Shown here piece by piece: positions 8,872-18,177 of a DNA stretch of 37,731 nt. The stretch lies in NCBI GenBank assembly GCA_016286585.1, contig JAEETC010000017.1, forward strand, positions 1 to 37,731, read 5' to 3'. The notes under the pieces were generated by a model that made no database searches, was not told where the DNA came from, and was given only the letters and a program-made list of their open reading frames with translations. Source of the DNA: Prevotella sp. GTDB taxonomy: Bacteria; Bacteroidota; Bacteroidia; Bacteroidales; Bacteroidaceae. The position numbers were made by a program, and so were the translations under genes. The first letter of the stretch is position 1; the number at the start of each line of letters is the position of its first letter.

Positions 8872-10091
8872 AGCCAAGGGGTGAGGAGGTGTCCGAACCA
8901 GCCGCAGAAACGCTTCCAGCGGGAACGGTTCTGGTATTCCTCTTCTGTCAGGAGGTCACATTTCTTGGTGTCCTCGATGAACTTGTCATCCAGCTGGCGT
9001 GTCACATCCTTGTCGATGATTAGGGCATTGATCTCGAAGTCGAAGCGCAGGCTGCGGGCATCGAGGTTCGTACTGCCCACCGTGCAATAGCGCCCGTCTA
9101 CCATCATGATCTTTGAATGGTGGAAGCCCGGACGGTAGCGCCAGATATGGGCACCCCGTTTCATCAGCTTGCGGAGATTATAGTAGACAACGTCGGGTAC
9201 AAGGGGAACATCGTATTTCGACGACATGATGATATCCATCTTCACCCCTCGCTCTGCACAGCGTTTCAGAGCCTTCATGATAGAGGGCGTGGGCACGAAG
9301 TAGGGATTGACGATCTTCACGGAGTCCTGTGCCTGGTCGAGAGCGCTGATATAGAACTGGCGCATGATCTTGTTCGTCACATTGGGTTCACGGGTGGCGA
9401 TGCCGACAGTCTTGTTGCCAGCCTCTGTGCCTTGAAAATATTTGCCGTCTGTCAGTTCTTCTTTCGCCAGCTTCTTCCAGAAGCGCACGAATATCCGCTG
9501 TAGCTCATTGACGGCTGGGCCTTCGATGCGGCAATGCATATCGCGCCATTCGCCCACCTGCTCAGTACCCACCAGATAGTAGTCGGCTACATTCATGCCA
9601 CCCGTATAGGCGATCTTGCCATCGATGACTACAATCTTCCGATGGTCACGCGGCCAGATGTGGTTCACCCAGGGGAACCGGATAGGGTCGTACTCGTAGA
9701 TGTCGATACTGTCGGCATGAAGTTTCTGCAAATGCGACTTTTTCAGCGGTTGGTTGTTGGAGTCATTACCGAAGCCGTCGAAGGCGGCACGCACCTCGAC
9801 ACCCTCCTTCCTTTTCTCCCGTAGGATATCAAAGAGCAGGCCCGCGATGGAGTCGTTGCGGAAGTTGAAGTATTCCAGATGTACGCTGCTCTTAGCCTGT
9901 CGGATGGCCTCAAACATATCGGCAAACTTCTCCTTGCCCGACATCAGAAGCTTGACTTCATTACCTTTACTGAAGGTGATGCCATATTCGCTCATCTGTC
10001 GAAGGATGAGCGAATCACTGGTCTCTGCTTGTGAAAAAATTGATATCAGCAGGAATGCAATGATTCCTGCTGATCTTCTGAGATGTGTCAT
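8868..10091 (-). CDS. Phospholipase D / cardiolipin synthase-like protein
   Basis: A 407-residue protein of the PLD superfamily with two HKD motifs: HRKIVVID (His150, Lys152, Asp157) followed by GGMN, and HSKIMMVD (His325, Lys327, Asp332) followed by GSTN. In cardiolipin synthases these form one active site that joins two phosphatidylglycerols. Unlike classical ClsA, which has two N-terminal membrane helices, this protein starts with what looks like a cleavable signal peptide (residues 1-22, ending SQAE), suggesting it works outside the inner membrane. It overlaps its neighbours on both sides by ATGA. Cardiolipin synthesis is the likeliest role; other phosphatidyl transfers are possible. Confidence 0.85.
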   Translation of the reverse strand: MTHLRRSAGIIAFLLISIFSQAETSDSLILRQMSEYGITFSKGNEVKLLMSGKEKFADMFEAIRQAKSSVHLEYFNFRNDSIAGLLFDILREKRKEGVEVRAAFDGFGNDSNNQPLKKSHLQKLHADSIDIYEYDPIRFPWVNHIWPRDHRKIVVIDGKIAYTGGMNVADYYLVGTEQVGEWRDMHCRIEGPAVNELQRIFVRFWKKLAKEELTDGKYFQGTEAGNKTVGIATREPNVTNKIMRQFYISALDQAQDSVKIVNPYFVPTPSIMKALKRCAERGVKMDIIMSSKYDVPLVPDVVYYNLRKLMKRGAHIWRYRPGFHHSKIMMVDGRYCTVGSTNLDARSLRFDFEINALIIDKDVTRQLDDKFIEDTKKCDLLTEEEYQNRSRWKRFCGWFGHLLTPWL

Positions 10092-13000
10092 TGTCTGTGT
10101 TTCAGTCTGTATTCGAGTGGTGTCATACCGAACTTCTCTCTGAAGATGCTGATGAAGTTCTCGGCCGTGAAGAAGCCGATGTTCGAAGCCAACTCACTCA
10201 TATTAATGTTCGTGCGCTTGAGCAGGATGCAGGCGTGCTTCAGTCGCATGTCGCGCACCAGCTCGGCGGGCGTCTTGTTGGTGAGATTCCGTATCCTGTG
10301 GAAGAAGGGAACACGCCCCATGCCCATCGCACTAGCCATCTCCTCCAGACTGATCTGACCACGACTCATGTTCTGCATCACGTATTGTTCGATGTTCTTC
10401 AGCAGTTGCTGGTCCATTGCGTCGAGCATAGAGTAGTCGGAGAGTGAGGCCTCCTGGTTTTCTTCCGTTTCTTCCTCAACGATGGTTTGCTTAACAAGCT
10501 CGTTGTTCTGACGTTTAATAATCTTTGTCTCTACACGATCCATCGGATCATCCTCGTTTTCGCTTCTCTGACCCTCGGCAGCCTTGTCGTACTCGTCCAT
10601 GCTGATGCTCTCTGTAGCGGTGGTCATACTGGCGTTGCGATCCTCAAGCATACGGGTCTCTGCACCTTCGATGAGGTCGCTGTTCAGCTCGATGGGACCG
10701 AGACCGAGAATCTTGTTGAAGCGCATGGTAGCCTCCTGCATGTTGAACGGCTTGGCGAGATAGTCGTCGGCCGACAGCGTGATGTTCTGTGAGCGCATAT
10801 CCTGTGGGGTCAGCACGCTTTCCGTCATCAGCACGAACTTCATGTTCTGCGTCTTGGGATTCATCTTAATCTGGTTGCAGAGGTCACTACCTGTTATGCC
10901 TGGCATATCCTGTTTACAGACAACGATGTCACACTGCATCTCGTCCAGATCAGCAGCAGCTTTCTCTGAACTGGTGTAGGCGAAGAAGTTGTATATGTAC
11001 TTGAATCTGCTGGTGGCAAACTTCAGGAAGTCCTCGTTGTCGTCGATCATGACTACGGTGTACTTCATGGTTGGTGCATCGAGGGCAGCCCTTGATATGG
11101 GGGCGTCAGAGGTGAGGGTCTCGCTGACAACATCTGGTAGGTTGATCTCACCTCGACCGTTGAGTTCCAGACGGTCGTGGACGGCATTCTTCGCCCGTTC
11201 CTCAGGATTCTCAAGATGGGTCTGCATATCGCTGACGCGAGTGATGATCTGTAGCATCTGAGAGTGGAGTGCATTGAGCTGTTCGCGTTCCTCGAGTGAC
11301 TTCTCCTTCTCCGAGAGATTACCGATGATGGACGTCATGCGGGCCATAGGCTGACGCAGATCCTCGCTGGCCGACTTGATCTCCTCGCGCTGGAGCATCA
11401 GTTCGCGGATGACGGCTTTCTTCCTGGTCTTAATGACGGAGAGCTGTTTGAGACCGACTCTCCAGAAGTAAATGGCGACAATGAGAAGGATGGCATAAGC
11501 GGTGAGCATCCACCAGGAGAGGAGCCAGTGGCGTGCGATGTTGATTTCGAGTACACGTTCCTGGTTGCTGACGGCACCCTCAGCGCTGACGGCTTTCACA
11601 TGGAGAATGTACTTGCCGCTGGGGAGGTCGCGGAAGGTGACACCGTGGACCAGTGCGTTACCGTTGCGCCAATCCTCATCCTTGCCTTCCATCCAGTACA
11701 TGAATTGCAGACGCTCGCTCTGATTGTAGTTTCCTGCTGCGAACTTGATAGTGAATGTGTTCTGGTTATATCCCAGTTCCAGCTTGTTAGTCTCGTTGAG
11801 GGCTTGCGGCAGTACGATATGCTCGTTGTAAATGTGTCCGGTCATGATTTCTTCCTCACCGATATAGAGTTGTGTCAGCATGACTCGCGGCAGGTCATCG
11901 TTATCATCCGAAGCCTTCTGTAGTACCCAGTTCACGCCGTAGAGTCCGCCCAGCAACACGTCGCCATCCTGCTTGGTGATGATGGCACCTGGGTTGAATT
12001 CGTTGCTCTGCAGTCCATCGGCGGTGGTGTAGTTATACAACCCGTAATTGGTCGTACCTTCCTCATGGTTACGCTGCACGACGATACGGCTGACACCACT
12101 GCTGGTGGTCACCCAGATACTGTGGTTCTTATCCTCAGCGATACCGCATACATTGTTGTTGCTCAGACCCTGTTTCTCTGTCAGATAGTTTAGTGAGTCG
12201 TTCTCGAGATTCAGGATGTTCAGTCCTTCGCGCGTGCCTATCCAAATAAGTCCGCGGGAGTCTTGTAGTACTTGTGTGATATAGTTGTTGGTAAACGACT
12301 TGATATTAGACTTGTTGCCTGTCAATACGGTTTTGTCTGTGGTCGAGAGGTTCAGGATGACGAGTCCCTCGGCCGTACCGATATAGAGGTCATTGGTCTT
12401 GCCGTTCTTATTGTAGAAGAGGCTGGTGATGTTGTTGGTGCTCAGTTTGCCGTTCTCACGTGTATACGAAGAGAAGGTGTTCATCTTTGGATTATACACC
12501 TGCATACCGCCGTTAGTGGCGATCCACAGGTTGCCGATCTTGTCGGTGCAGAGGGCGTTGATATGGTCGTCGATAAGTGTGGTGCTGCTGTCGGTAGCTA
12601 GAGAGTAAATCTTAGACGTGCCGTTCTTGATGCGTGTGAGTCCGTTGCGTTTGGAACCTATCCAGAGACTACCGTCTGGGGTGGTTGCCATGCACGACAC
12701 CTTCATGCTGGCCAGAGTGCCTTCATAGCCGATGACTCCTTTGTCGCTGGTGCCGTACCAGATGTTCCCGTTGGCATCCTGTGCGATGGCTGTGACGTCG
12801 CCCAGGTGACGGGCCCCGAAGCGGTAGATATATTGTCCGCAGTAGGCTACGCCCGATTTCTCGGTTCCCACCCAAAGCAGGTCTGTGTCATCGACATATA
12901 CGCTCTGGATGCTTACCTTCTCCTTCATTTGTGGGTTCTCATTGATGTTACGTGGTTGGACGGATTCCACCGCATGGGTATTGACATCCATCTTCATCAG

Positions 13001-13903
13001 TCCCAACTGGTCACTGCCGATCCAGATGTTTCCGCTGCGATCGCCTGCCATACCGTTGATGTTACGGTCTACGCCGATACCCGTCAGTCCCAGTGAAGCT
13101 CCGATCGAGGTGTCCCATTCTGTAGCATTCTTATTATACATGTACAGCGTACCCTGTCCGTAGAGCCAGATGTTGTCCATCTGGTCGGCGAAGGCTTTCA
13201 GCGACTTGGTGCGTTTGTTCTTCAGTGTTGGTAGACCCTCTGTTGCCCAAACGGTATGTTGCTGGTGCATGACGTCACAGCATACGAGTTTTCCGTCGTC
13301 ATAGACGATGACGGCACCGTCGCGGCATTCACTGATGGAGCAGACGACACCCTGCGGGATGCCTTGCGCATCGTTGGTATAGCCAAATTCATACAACAAC
13401 TGCTGCTGTTGGTTGTAGGCCACGACACCTTTGTTAGGAATGGCACCCCACAGGTTCTTGTGACGGTCGATATAAACGATGCTTGGTATCGTCTCGATAC
13501 CCATACGGGCAAAGGTCTGTTTCATGTCACGCTCAAACGTCTCCGTTTGGGGGTGATAGATACAATAGCCTGACGAGGTCTCGATGAGCAGGTTGCCATC
13601 TAGCATTTCCTGAATGGAGTTGATGTAGCTGTCGTTCAACGAGGAACCGTCCTGCGAGTCGCTCTGGAAGTTACGGAACGTGTAGCCGTCGAAGCGATAG
13701 AGCCCTGCGGGAGTGCCGAACCATACGTAGCCCCTCGAGTCCTTCAGGATACAGTTCACCTGACTCGATGTCAGTCCGTCGCGGGCCTCAAGCGTCTTAA
13801 ACAAATAGTCTGTTGGCGCTGCTTTCAGCGGCAACATCTGCAAAGTTATCACTGCCAACGGTAGTAACAGCATCAATGCGATCAGTAGTCTCTTTATCTT
13901 CAT
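10088..13903 (-). CDS. HTCS-like transmembrane regulator with beta-propeller sensor, but no kinase ATPase domain and mutated phosphosites
   Basis: A 1271-residue protein with the order of a Bacteroidetes hybrid two-component system: signal/anchor (about 1-28), two-bladed Reg_prop sensor with repeats such as GYVWFGT, GNIWIGS and GLIWIGT, a Y_Y_Y domain (about 690-785), one membrane helix (about 792-813), a helical segment, a receiver (about 950-1065), an acidic linker and a C-terminal AraC DNA-binding domain (about 1165-1271). In the helical segment the usual SHEFRTPL reads SEDLRQPM: the phosphorylated His is Glu847. No HATPase region follows; only about 100 residues separate it from the receiver. 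In the receiver, Asp954/955, the switch Thr and the KPF lysine are kept, but the phosphoacceptor position is Lys997 (VCKQDMPG). It is probably a phosphorylation-independent regulator. Start is ATG 13901-13903; a TTG four codons earlier is less likely. Confidence 0.9.
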   Translation of the reverse strand: MKIKRLLIALMLLLPLAVITLQMLPLKAAPTDYLFKTLEARDGLTSSQVNCILKDSRGYVWFGTPAGLYRFDGYTFRNFQSDSQDGSSLNDSYINSIQEMLDGNLLIETSSGYCIYHPQTETFERDMKQTFARMGIETIPSIVYIDRHKNLWGAIPNKGVVAYNQQQQLLYEFGYTNDAQGIPQGVVCSISECRDGAVIVYDDGKLVCCDVMHQQHTVWATEGLPTLKNKRTKSLKAFADQMDNIWLYGQGTLYMYNKNATEWDTSIGASLGLTGIGVDRNINGMAGDRSGNIWIGSDQLGLMKMDVNTHAVESVQPRNINENPQMKEKVSIQSVYVDDTDLLWVGTEKSGVAYCGQYIYRFGARHLGDVTAIAQDANGNIWYGTSDKGVIGYEGTLASMKVSCMATTPDGSLWIGSKRNGLTRIKNGTSKIYSLATDSSTTLIDDHINALCTDKIGNLWIATNGGMQVYNPKMNTFSSYTRENGKLSTNNITSLFYNKNGKTNDLYIGTAEGLVILNLSTTDKTVLTGNKSNIKSFTNNYITQVLQDSRGLIWIGTREGLNILNLENDSLNYLTEKQGLSNNNVCGIAEDKNHSIWVTTSSGVSRIVVQRNHEEGTTNYGLYNYTTADGLQSNEFNPGAIITKQDGDVLLGGLYGVNWVLQKASDDNDDLPRVMLTQLYIGEEEIMTGHIYNEHIVLPQALNETNKLELGYNQNTFTIKFAAGNYNQSERLQFMYWMEGKDEDWRNGNALVHGVTFRDLPSGKYILHVKAVSAEGAVSNQERVLEINIARHWLLSWWMLTAYAILLIVAIYFWRVGLKQLSVIKTRKKAVIRELMLQREEIKSASEDLRQPMARMTSIIGNLSEKEKSLEEREQLNALHSQMLQIITRVSDMQTHLENPEERAKNAVHDRLELNGRGEINLPDVVSETLTSDAPISRAALDAPTMKYTVVMIDDNEDFLKFATSRFKYIYNFFAYTSSEKAAADLDEMQCDIVVCKQDMPGITGSDLCNQIKMNPKTQNMKFVLMTESVLTPQDMRSQNITLSADDYLAKPFNMQEATMRFNKILGLGPIELNSDLIEGAETRMLEDRNASMTTATESISMDEYDKAAEGQRSENEDDPMDRVETKIIKRQNNELVKQTIVEEETEENQEASLSDYSMLDAMDQQLLKNIEQYVMQNMSRGQISLEEMASAMGMGRVPFFHRIRNLTNKTPAELVRDMRLKHACILLKRTNINMSELASNIGFFTAENFISIFREKFGMTPLEYRLKHRQ

Positions 13904-13938
13904 ATTAATCTTCAATGATTAATGTTTAATGTTCAATG
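13904..13938. repeat. Short A/T-rich repeat (ACATTRA units) between kdsD and the regulator
   Basis: On the minus strand this gap reads as imperfect copies of a 7-10 nt unit: ACATTGA, ACATTAA, ACATTAATC, ATTGAAGATTAAT. It is the only junction of the five-gene run that is not an ATGA overlap. No promoter match is seen in it. Confidence 0.5.
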
Positions 13939-14886
13939 TTATATCATGCACGAATAGTGGTCTACGACGCCCAACAGATGGTTATCGTCATCAATCACCA
14001 GCACCGAGTGCACCTTATATTGATTCATGATTTTCTGTATCTCTGTAATCTTTGTATCGGCTTTGACGGTCTTAGGCGTGCGGGTCATAATGTCGCTGAC
14101 GGTACGATCGAAGAACTCGGCCTGCCATTTCTCCATAGCCCTACGGATATCACCGTCGGTGATGAGACCGACAATCTGATCGTTTACTTCAGCAATGCCT
14201 AGTCCGAGCTTGCCTTTGCTCACAAGGATGATAGCCTCGCCCAGATGCATCTCAGGCGGCAGAACAGGTAAGTCTTCCTTGAACATCACGTCCTGAGCTG
14301 TCGTCAGCAGTCGCTTGCCCAGCTCACCGCCTGGATGGAACTGTGCAAAGTCGCGTGGCTGGAAATGTCGCTTCTCAATGAGAGCCACAGCCAATGCGTC
14401 GCCCATCGCCATCTGCGCCATCGTGGAACTGGTAGGCGCGAGGTTCAGCGGACAGGCCTCTTTCTCTACGCCTACATTCAGGAAACAGGTAGAGTATTTG
14501 GCTAACAGCGATTCTGGGTTGCCACTCATACCGATGATGGGAATCTGCATGTGTAGCACCATGGGAATGAAGCGCAGCAACTCGTCGGTCTGTCCTGAGT
14601 TCGAGATGGCGAGCACCACATCGTCGGAGGTCATCACACCGAGATCCCCGTGGAACACGTCAAGGGGATTGATGAAGAACGATGGTGTTCCTGTGGAAGA
14701 TAGGGTTGCGGCGATCTTTGCACCGATGTGTCCGCTTTTGCCAACGCCCGTGACGATCACCTTGCCCTTGCAGCTGTACATTAGCTCAACTGCCTGCTCG
14801 AAGCCTTCGTCAAGTTTTTCCGTCAGTCCTAACACGGCTGCGGCCTCGTCTTTAAAACATTGTATGGCTAATTCTCTTGTGTTCAT
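13939..14886 (-). CDS. kdsD: D-arabinose 5-phosphate isomerase (KpsF/GutQ family)
   Basis: Interconverts ribulose 5-phosphate and arabinose 5-phosphate, the first step toward Kdo, the inner-core sugar of lipopolysaccharide. The 315-residue protein has an N-terminal SIS sugar-isomerase domain (GKVIVTGVGKSGHIGAKIAATLSS and AISNSGQTDELL at about 40-120) and two C-terminal CBS domains (about 205-315), the standard KdsD layout. The motif HPGGELGKRL at about 183-192 is typical of the family. Its ATG overlaps the kdsA stop as ATGA (14883-14886), and kdsA acts two steps later in the same pathway, which supports the LPS role over a sugar-alcohol (GutQ) role. Confidence 0.93.
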   Translation of the reverse strand: MNTRELAIQCFKDEAAAVLGLTEKLDEGFEQAVELMYSCKGKVIVTGVGKSGHIGAKIAATLSSTGTPSFFINPLDVFHGDLGVMTSDDVVLAISNSGQTDELLRFIPMVLHMQIPIIGMSGNPESLLAKYSTCFLNVGVEKEACPLNLAPTSSTMAQMAMGDALAVALIEKRHFQPRDFAQFHPGGELGKRLLTTAQDVMFKEDLPVLPPEMHLGEAIILVSKGKLGLGIAEVNDQIVGLITDGDIRRAMEKWQAEFFDRTVSDIMTRTPKTVKADTKITEIQKIMNQYKVHSVLVIDDDNHLLGVVDHYSCMI

Positions 14887-15647
14887 TCTTCTATCAGTTT
14901 ACTGACGAGACTGTCGAGTTTATCAAGCTCCAACATATTGGCCGCATCGCTGAGTCCTTCGTCTGGGGTAGGGTGCACCTCAAAGAAAAAGCCTGTGGCT
15001 CCAAAGGCCTTTGCGGCAAGAGCCATCTGTGGCACAAACCGTCTGTCCCCCCCCGTCTTTCCGTCAGAACCACCTGGGCGCTGAACACTGTGCGTGCAGT
15101 CCATGATAACTGTAGGCACGAGCTCCAGCATGTCTGGGATATTACGGAAATCGACCACAAGGTTGTTGTAGCCCATCATGTTGCCACGTTCAGTGAGCCA
15201 GACTTCCTTGGCGCCAGCCTCACGGGCTTTCTCTACTGGGTAGCGCATGTCGCGGCCACTGAGGAACTGCGCCTTCTTGATGTTCACCGTTTTTCCTGTC
15301 TTAGCAGCGGCCACAAGCAAGTCGGTCTGTCGGCAAAGGAAGGCAGGTATCTGTAGCACGTCGCACACCTCACCAACGGGCTGTGCCTGCCAAGCCTCAT
15401 GGATGTCGGTCAGAATCTGCAGGCCATAACGGCTCTTGATCTCGCCGAGCATCTGTAATCCGCGCTCCAGTCCTGGTCCACGGAAGGAATGGATAGAGGT
15501 ACGGTTGGCCTTGTCGAACGAGGCTTTAAAGATGATGGTTGTGCCCAGTTTGGTGTTGATTTCCACCAACTTACGCGCCACAGTGTCAAGCAATTCAGCC
15601 GACTCTATGACGCACGGACCAGCTATGATGGTTACTTTTTTATTCAT
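14883..15647 (-). CDS. kdsA: 3-deoxy-8-phosphooctulonate synthase (Kdo-8-phosphate synthase)
   Basis: Condenses arabinose 5-phosphate with phosphoenolpyruvate to Kdo-8-phosphate in the cytoplasm. The 254-residue protein shows the family motifs IIAGPCVIES (start), FKASFDKANRTS, GPGLERGL, DIHEAWQA, and HSVQRPGG near the C-terminus. The start is ATG 15645-15647; a TTG four codons upstream lies inside the promoter and is rejected. A near-perfect promoter sits 9 nt upstream. It heads the minus-strand run that continues through kdsD and the HTCS-like regulator to the acyltransferase. Confidence 0.96.
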   Translation of the reverse strand: MNKKVTIIAGPCVIESAELLDTVARKLVEINTKLGTTIIFKASFDKANRTSIHSFRGPGLERGLQMLGEIKSRYGLQILTDIHEAWQAQPVGEVCDVLQIPAFLCRQTDLLVAAAKTGKTVNIKKAQFLSGRDMRYPVEKAREAGAKEVWLTERGNMMGYNNLVVDFRNIPDMLELVPTVIMDCTHSVQRPGGSDGKTGGDRRFVPQMALAAKAFGATGFFFEVHPTPDEGLSDAANMLELDKLDSLVSKLIEE

Positions 15648-15656
15648 TTTGCTTTG

Positions 15657-15688
15657 CAAAAATACGCAAATTCCTTTATACCACCAAA
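15657..15688 (-). promoter_or_regulatory. kdsA promoter (TTTG-N20-TATTTTTG)
   Basis: On the minus strand TTTG (15685-15688) and TATTTTTG (15657-15664) are separated by exactly 20 nt, a full match to the Bacteroidetes consensus. It lies in the 57-nt gap after the mscS-type gene, giving kdsA its own start of transcription and a leader of only a few nucleotides. Confidence 0.85.
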
Positions 15689-15704
15689 GAAAATGGCAAA
15701 AATT

Positions 15705-18056
15705 TTATTTTTCCTTGACAATATGCACGTCTCTTTGTGGGAATGGGATGCTGATGCCATTCGTGTTGAGCGTCTCGTAAATACATTTCAGCACGTCGCT
15801 GATGACATACGATCGTCGTGGTGCCTCGGCCCAGATGAACAACTTGAAATTAATGCTTGAATCACCCATCTCTGTCGCCACACACTTCACGGGTTTCGAA
15901 CGGTCTGTTCCCTGAATGCGCAGTCCGTTAACAGCGTCTTCGATGAGTGTTATCACCTGTTTTATATCAGAACCATAGGCCACCCCAAAGGGCACCACAG
16001 CCAGCACGTAGCCGTGATTCTTTGTCAGATTCTTGTAGTTACTCTTGAAGAGTTGTGAGTTCTGATAGGTGATCACCTCGCCGAAGATGGAGTCCACTAC
16101 CGTCGAAGTGTAGCTGATAGACCTTACCTTTCCCCTTGTACCGTCTACCTCTATCCAGTCGCCCACCTTGATGCGTCCGGCCATCAGTGAGGCACCGTAG
16201 TAGAGGTTCTCGATGATATCCTTCGAGGCAAAACCGATACCTGTCGACAATCCTCCTGAGATGGCCACGAGCCATGTGACGCTGATGTTCAGCAGAGATA
16301 ACGACATCATCAGCCAAATGCCCCATACCAGCACTTGGATGACGTTCCGTCCCATCACCTCTCTCGATGCTGCCGTCGTGGGGTCACGCATCACAAAGTG
16401 CATCCGAAGAATGGCCATGATGGTGCGAGAGATGTATTTGAAGAGGAACCACAGGCAGATGACGATCGACAGTTTGAAGATTGATACTTTCAGGTTGTCG
16501 AGCTCGATGAAGTTGTAGTTGAAGATGCGCCAGCAAAGATCGCTGAGATTGAACACCTTCGCAGCCCAGTAGATGCTGAGCATCACAGAGTTAACGCCAA
16601 GCACGGGCATCGCCACCTGTTCTGCCAGATGGTATCCCCACGTTTTTGTAATAGGCTTTTTGGATAACCCATGGCGCTGGGCGTAGTTCCTGATATAGAG
16701 GCTGATACAGGTGATGGTGAGTATGCAGGTGAGCTGCATGATCCACCAGATGAGCAGTTGTACGGCCAATAGTGTGTAACCTGCCCACGAACAGCACACG
16801 GAAGCTACGAACACCGTCAGCGACGTGTAGGCATAGAACATGTCAGACCTCGGAACATTACGCTTGTGCTTCTGTATCACAACCCATTGCCACAGAGCGC
16901 AGAGCAACAGTATCGGCGGTAGCATGAGGTTTACCAACTCGTTGGGTATGAGTATGATACGACAACCGATGACGATGAATCCGATGGCTATCAGTGGCGA
17001 GTAGATACGGAAGGCACTGCGAATCTGTTCACCTCCCACACGTAGCAGCAGTGAGATGAGGATTACACCCAAAAGCCATGCATACTCCACCAGCAGTCCA
17101 GATGCCATCACCAGGAAGTTCTGGCCCGTGTTATTCACAAATAGTCCCTGAATCAACGCAAAGGTTACGGTGGTAGTAGCCAGAATCACGGGTGTACGTT
17201 TCTTCTTGAACTCCTCTGTGTTGAACTTCTTGGGCATGAAGAAACGGAAGAAGAGCAGGTTGAGTACGATGGCGAGCACTACGAAGGCCGCTATGGCCAC
17301 GAAGGTTCCGAGAATCCAATAACTGCTCCAGTCGCTGTTGGCGTTGGCATTCAAACTGTATTTCTTTTTCACAGCCTCTGTAAGGTTGCGCCAGTTGCGT
17401 CCGAAATGGCTTAACAGCGAGAAATAGTTGTTACCGCCGTTCACGAAGATGTTCTTCTGTATCTCCGAGTAACGTTTCTGTGCATAGTCGTTCAGGTTGC
17501 TCAGTCGTCGTTCCGTACGGTTGTAATGGCTGATGTATTGTGCCAGTTGACTGGATCCTTCGTCGAGGATTGAACGGATGTTTGTGGCCAGAATCAGACA
17601 CGAGTCTCGGCGTGCGATACCCTGGTTGCCCAGAACCCTCGCCGGCATCATCTTCAGACTGCCTATCAGACTGTCGTAGCGTGCTATCTCGTTGTTGCTG
17701 CGTTCGAGGAAAGTGGTGAAAGGCAGCTGTCGCGAGTGGAACTGTCGGTATTGCTCTGTGGCCTCGTGGCAGGCATAGGTCAGGTCGAACACGTTGTCCT
17801 GTTGCTGTGAGTAGAGCATCAGGGCATTCTGGTCGGCGCGTTTCATGGCGCTTACCAACTCCTGAATAATCTGTTTGTTGCGTTGCTTGCGCACAGCCGA
17901 ACGGGTGGTCAGTTCGACTTCATATTGCGCCAGTTCCTGCTGCAGGATGGCAAGTGTCTGGTTCAGGTCTTTTTCCTTGAGCACAGCGCCGGCTTCTGTC
18001 AGCATACCAATCATGAGGATGAATGTCAGTATGAGTCTTTTCATTGGGTTCTTCAT
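15705..18056 (-). CDS. Large MscS-family mechanosensitive channel
   Basis: A 783-residue inner-membrane channel. Order: signal peptide (about 1-24), a periplasmic helical region with coiled-coil character (about 25-260), roughly ten hydrophobic segments (about 270-590), then the MscS pore and beta domain. The conserved core is seen in the pore helix with Gly-rich AISGGLSTGIGFASKDIIEN, then GDWIEVDGTRGKVRSI and the Asn/Ser YQNSQLF motif. Such channels release solutes during osmotic down-shock; the large N-terminal part is like MscK/YbiO-type members. Start chosen at ATG 18054-18056, 12 nt after a consensus promoter; ATG 18042-18044 is also possible. A much longer frame to 18275 crosses the promoter and is rejected. 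Confidence 0.88.
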   Translation of the reverse strand: MKNPMKRLILTFILMIGMLTEAGAVLKEKDLNQTLAILQQELAQYEVELTTRSAVRKQRNKQIIQELVSAMKRADQNALMLYSQQQDNVFDLTYACHEATEQYRQFHSRQLPFTTFLERSNNEIARYDSLIGSLKMMPARVLGNQGIARRDSCLILATNIRSILDEGSSQLAQYISHYNRTERRLSNLNDYAQKRYSEIQKNIFVNGGNNYFSLLSHFGRNWRNLTEAVKKKYSLNANANSDWSSYWILGTFVAIAAFVVLAIVLNLLFFRFFMPKKFNTEEFKKKRTPVILATTTVTFALIQGLFVNNTGQNFLVMASGLLVEYAWLLGVILISLLLRVGGEQIRSAFRIYSPLIAIGFIVIGCRIILIPNELVNLMLPPILLLCALWQWVVIQKHKRNVPRSDMFYAYTSLTVFVASVCCSWAGYTLLAVQLLIWWIMQLTCILTITCISLYIRNYAQRHGLSKKPITKTWGYHLAEQVAMPVLGVNSVMLSIYWAAKVFNLSDLCWRIFNYNFIELDNLKVSIFKLSIVICLWFLFKYISRTIMAILRMHFVMRDPTTAASREVMGRNVIQVLVWGIWLMMSLSLLNISVTWLVAISGGLSTGIGFASKDIIENLYYGASLMAGRIKVGDWIEVDGTRGKVRSISYTSTVVDSIFGEVITYQNSQLFKSNYKNLTKNHGYVLAVVPFGVAYGSDIKQVITLIEDAVNGLRIQGTDRSKPVKCVATEMGDSSINFKLFIWAEAPRRSYVISDVLKCIYETLNTNGISIPFPQRDVHIVKEK

Positions 18057-18068
18057 TGTTTTGCACTG

Positions 18069-18100
18069 CAAAATTACAAAAAATACGGCAATCCTGCAAA
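18069..18100 (-). promoter_or_regulatory. Promoter of the MscS-type channel gene (TTTG-N20-TAATTTTG)
   Basis: Minus strand: TTTG (18097-18100), 20 nt, TAATTTTG (18069-18076). A full consensus match, divergent from the promoter of the BadF-type gene, whose -33 region begins 15 bp away. Confidence 0.85.
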
Positions 18101-18115
18101 TATTTGAACAATAAG

Positions 18116-18147
18116 TTTCTGTGTTTGACGGATTTTTTGTAATTTTG
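18116..18147 (+). promoter_or_regulatory. Promoter of the BadF-type/CotH operon (TTTC-N20-TAATTTTG)
   Basis: TAATTTTG at 18140-18147 matches the -7 consensus; TTTC at 18116-18119 is 20 nt upstream, three of four bases of the -33 element. The start codon is 30 nt downstream. Confidence 0.65.
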
Positions 18148-18177
18148 CAGCCGGAAATCAATAAAAAGGTAAAGATT

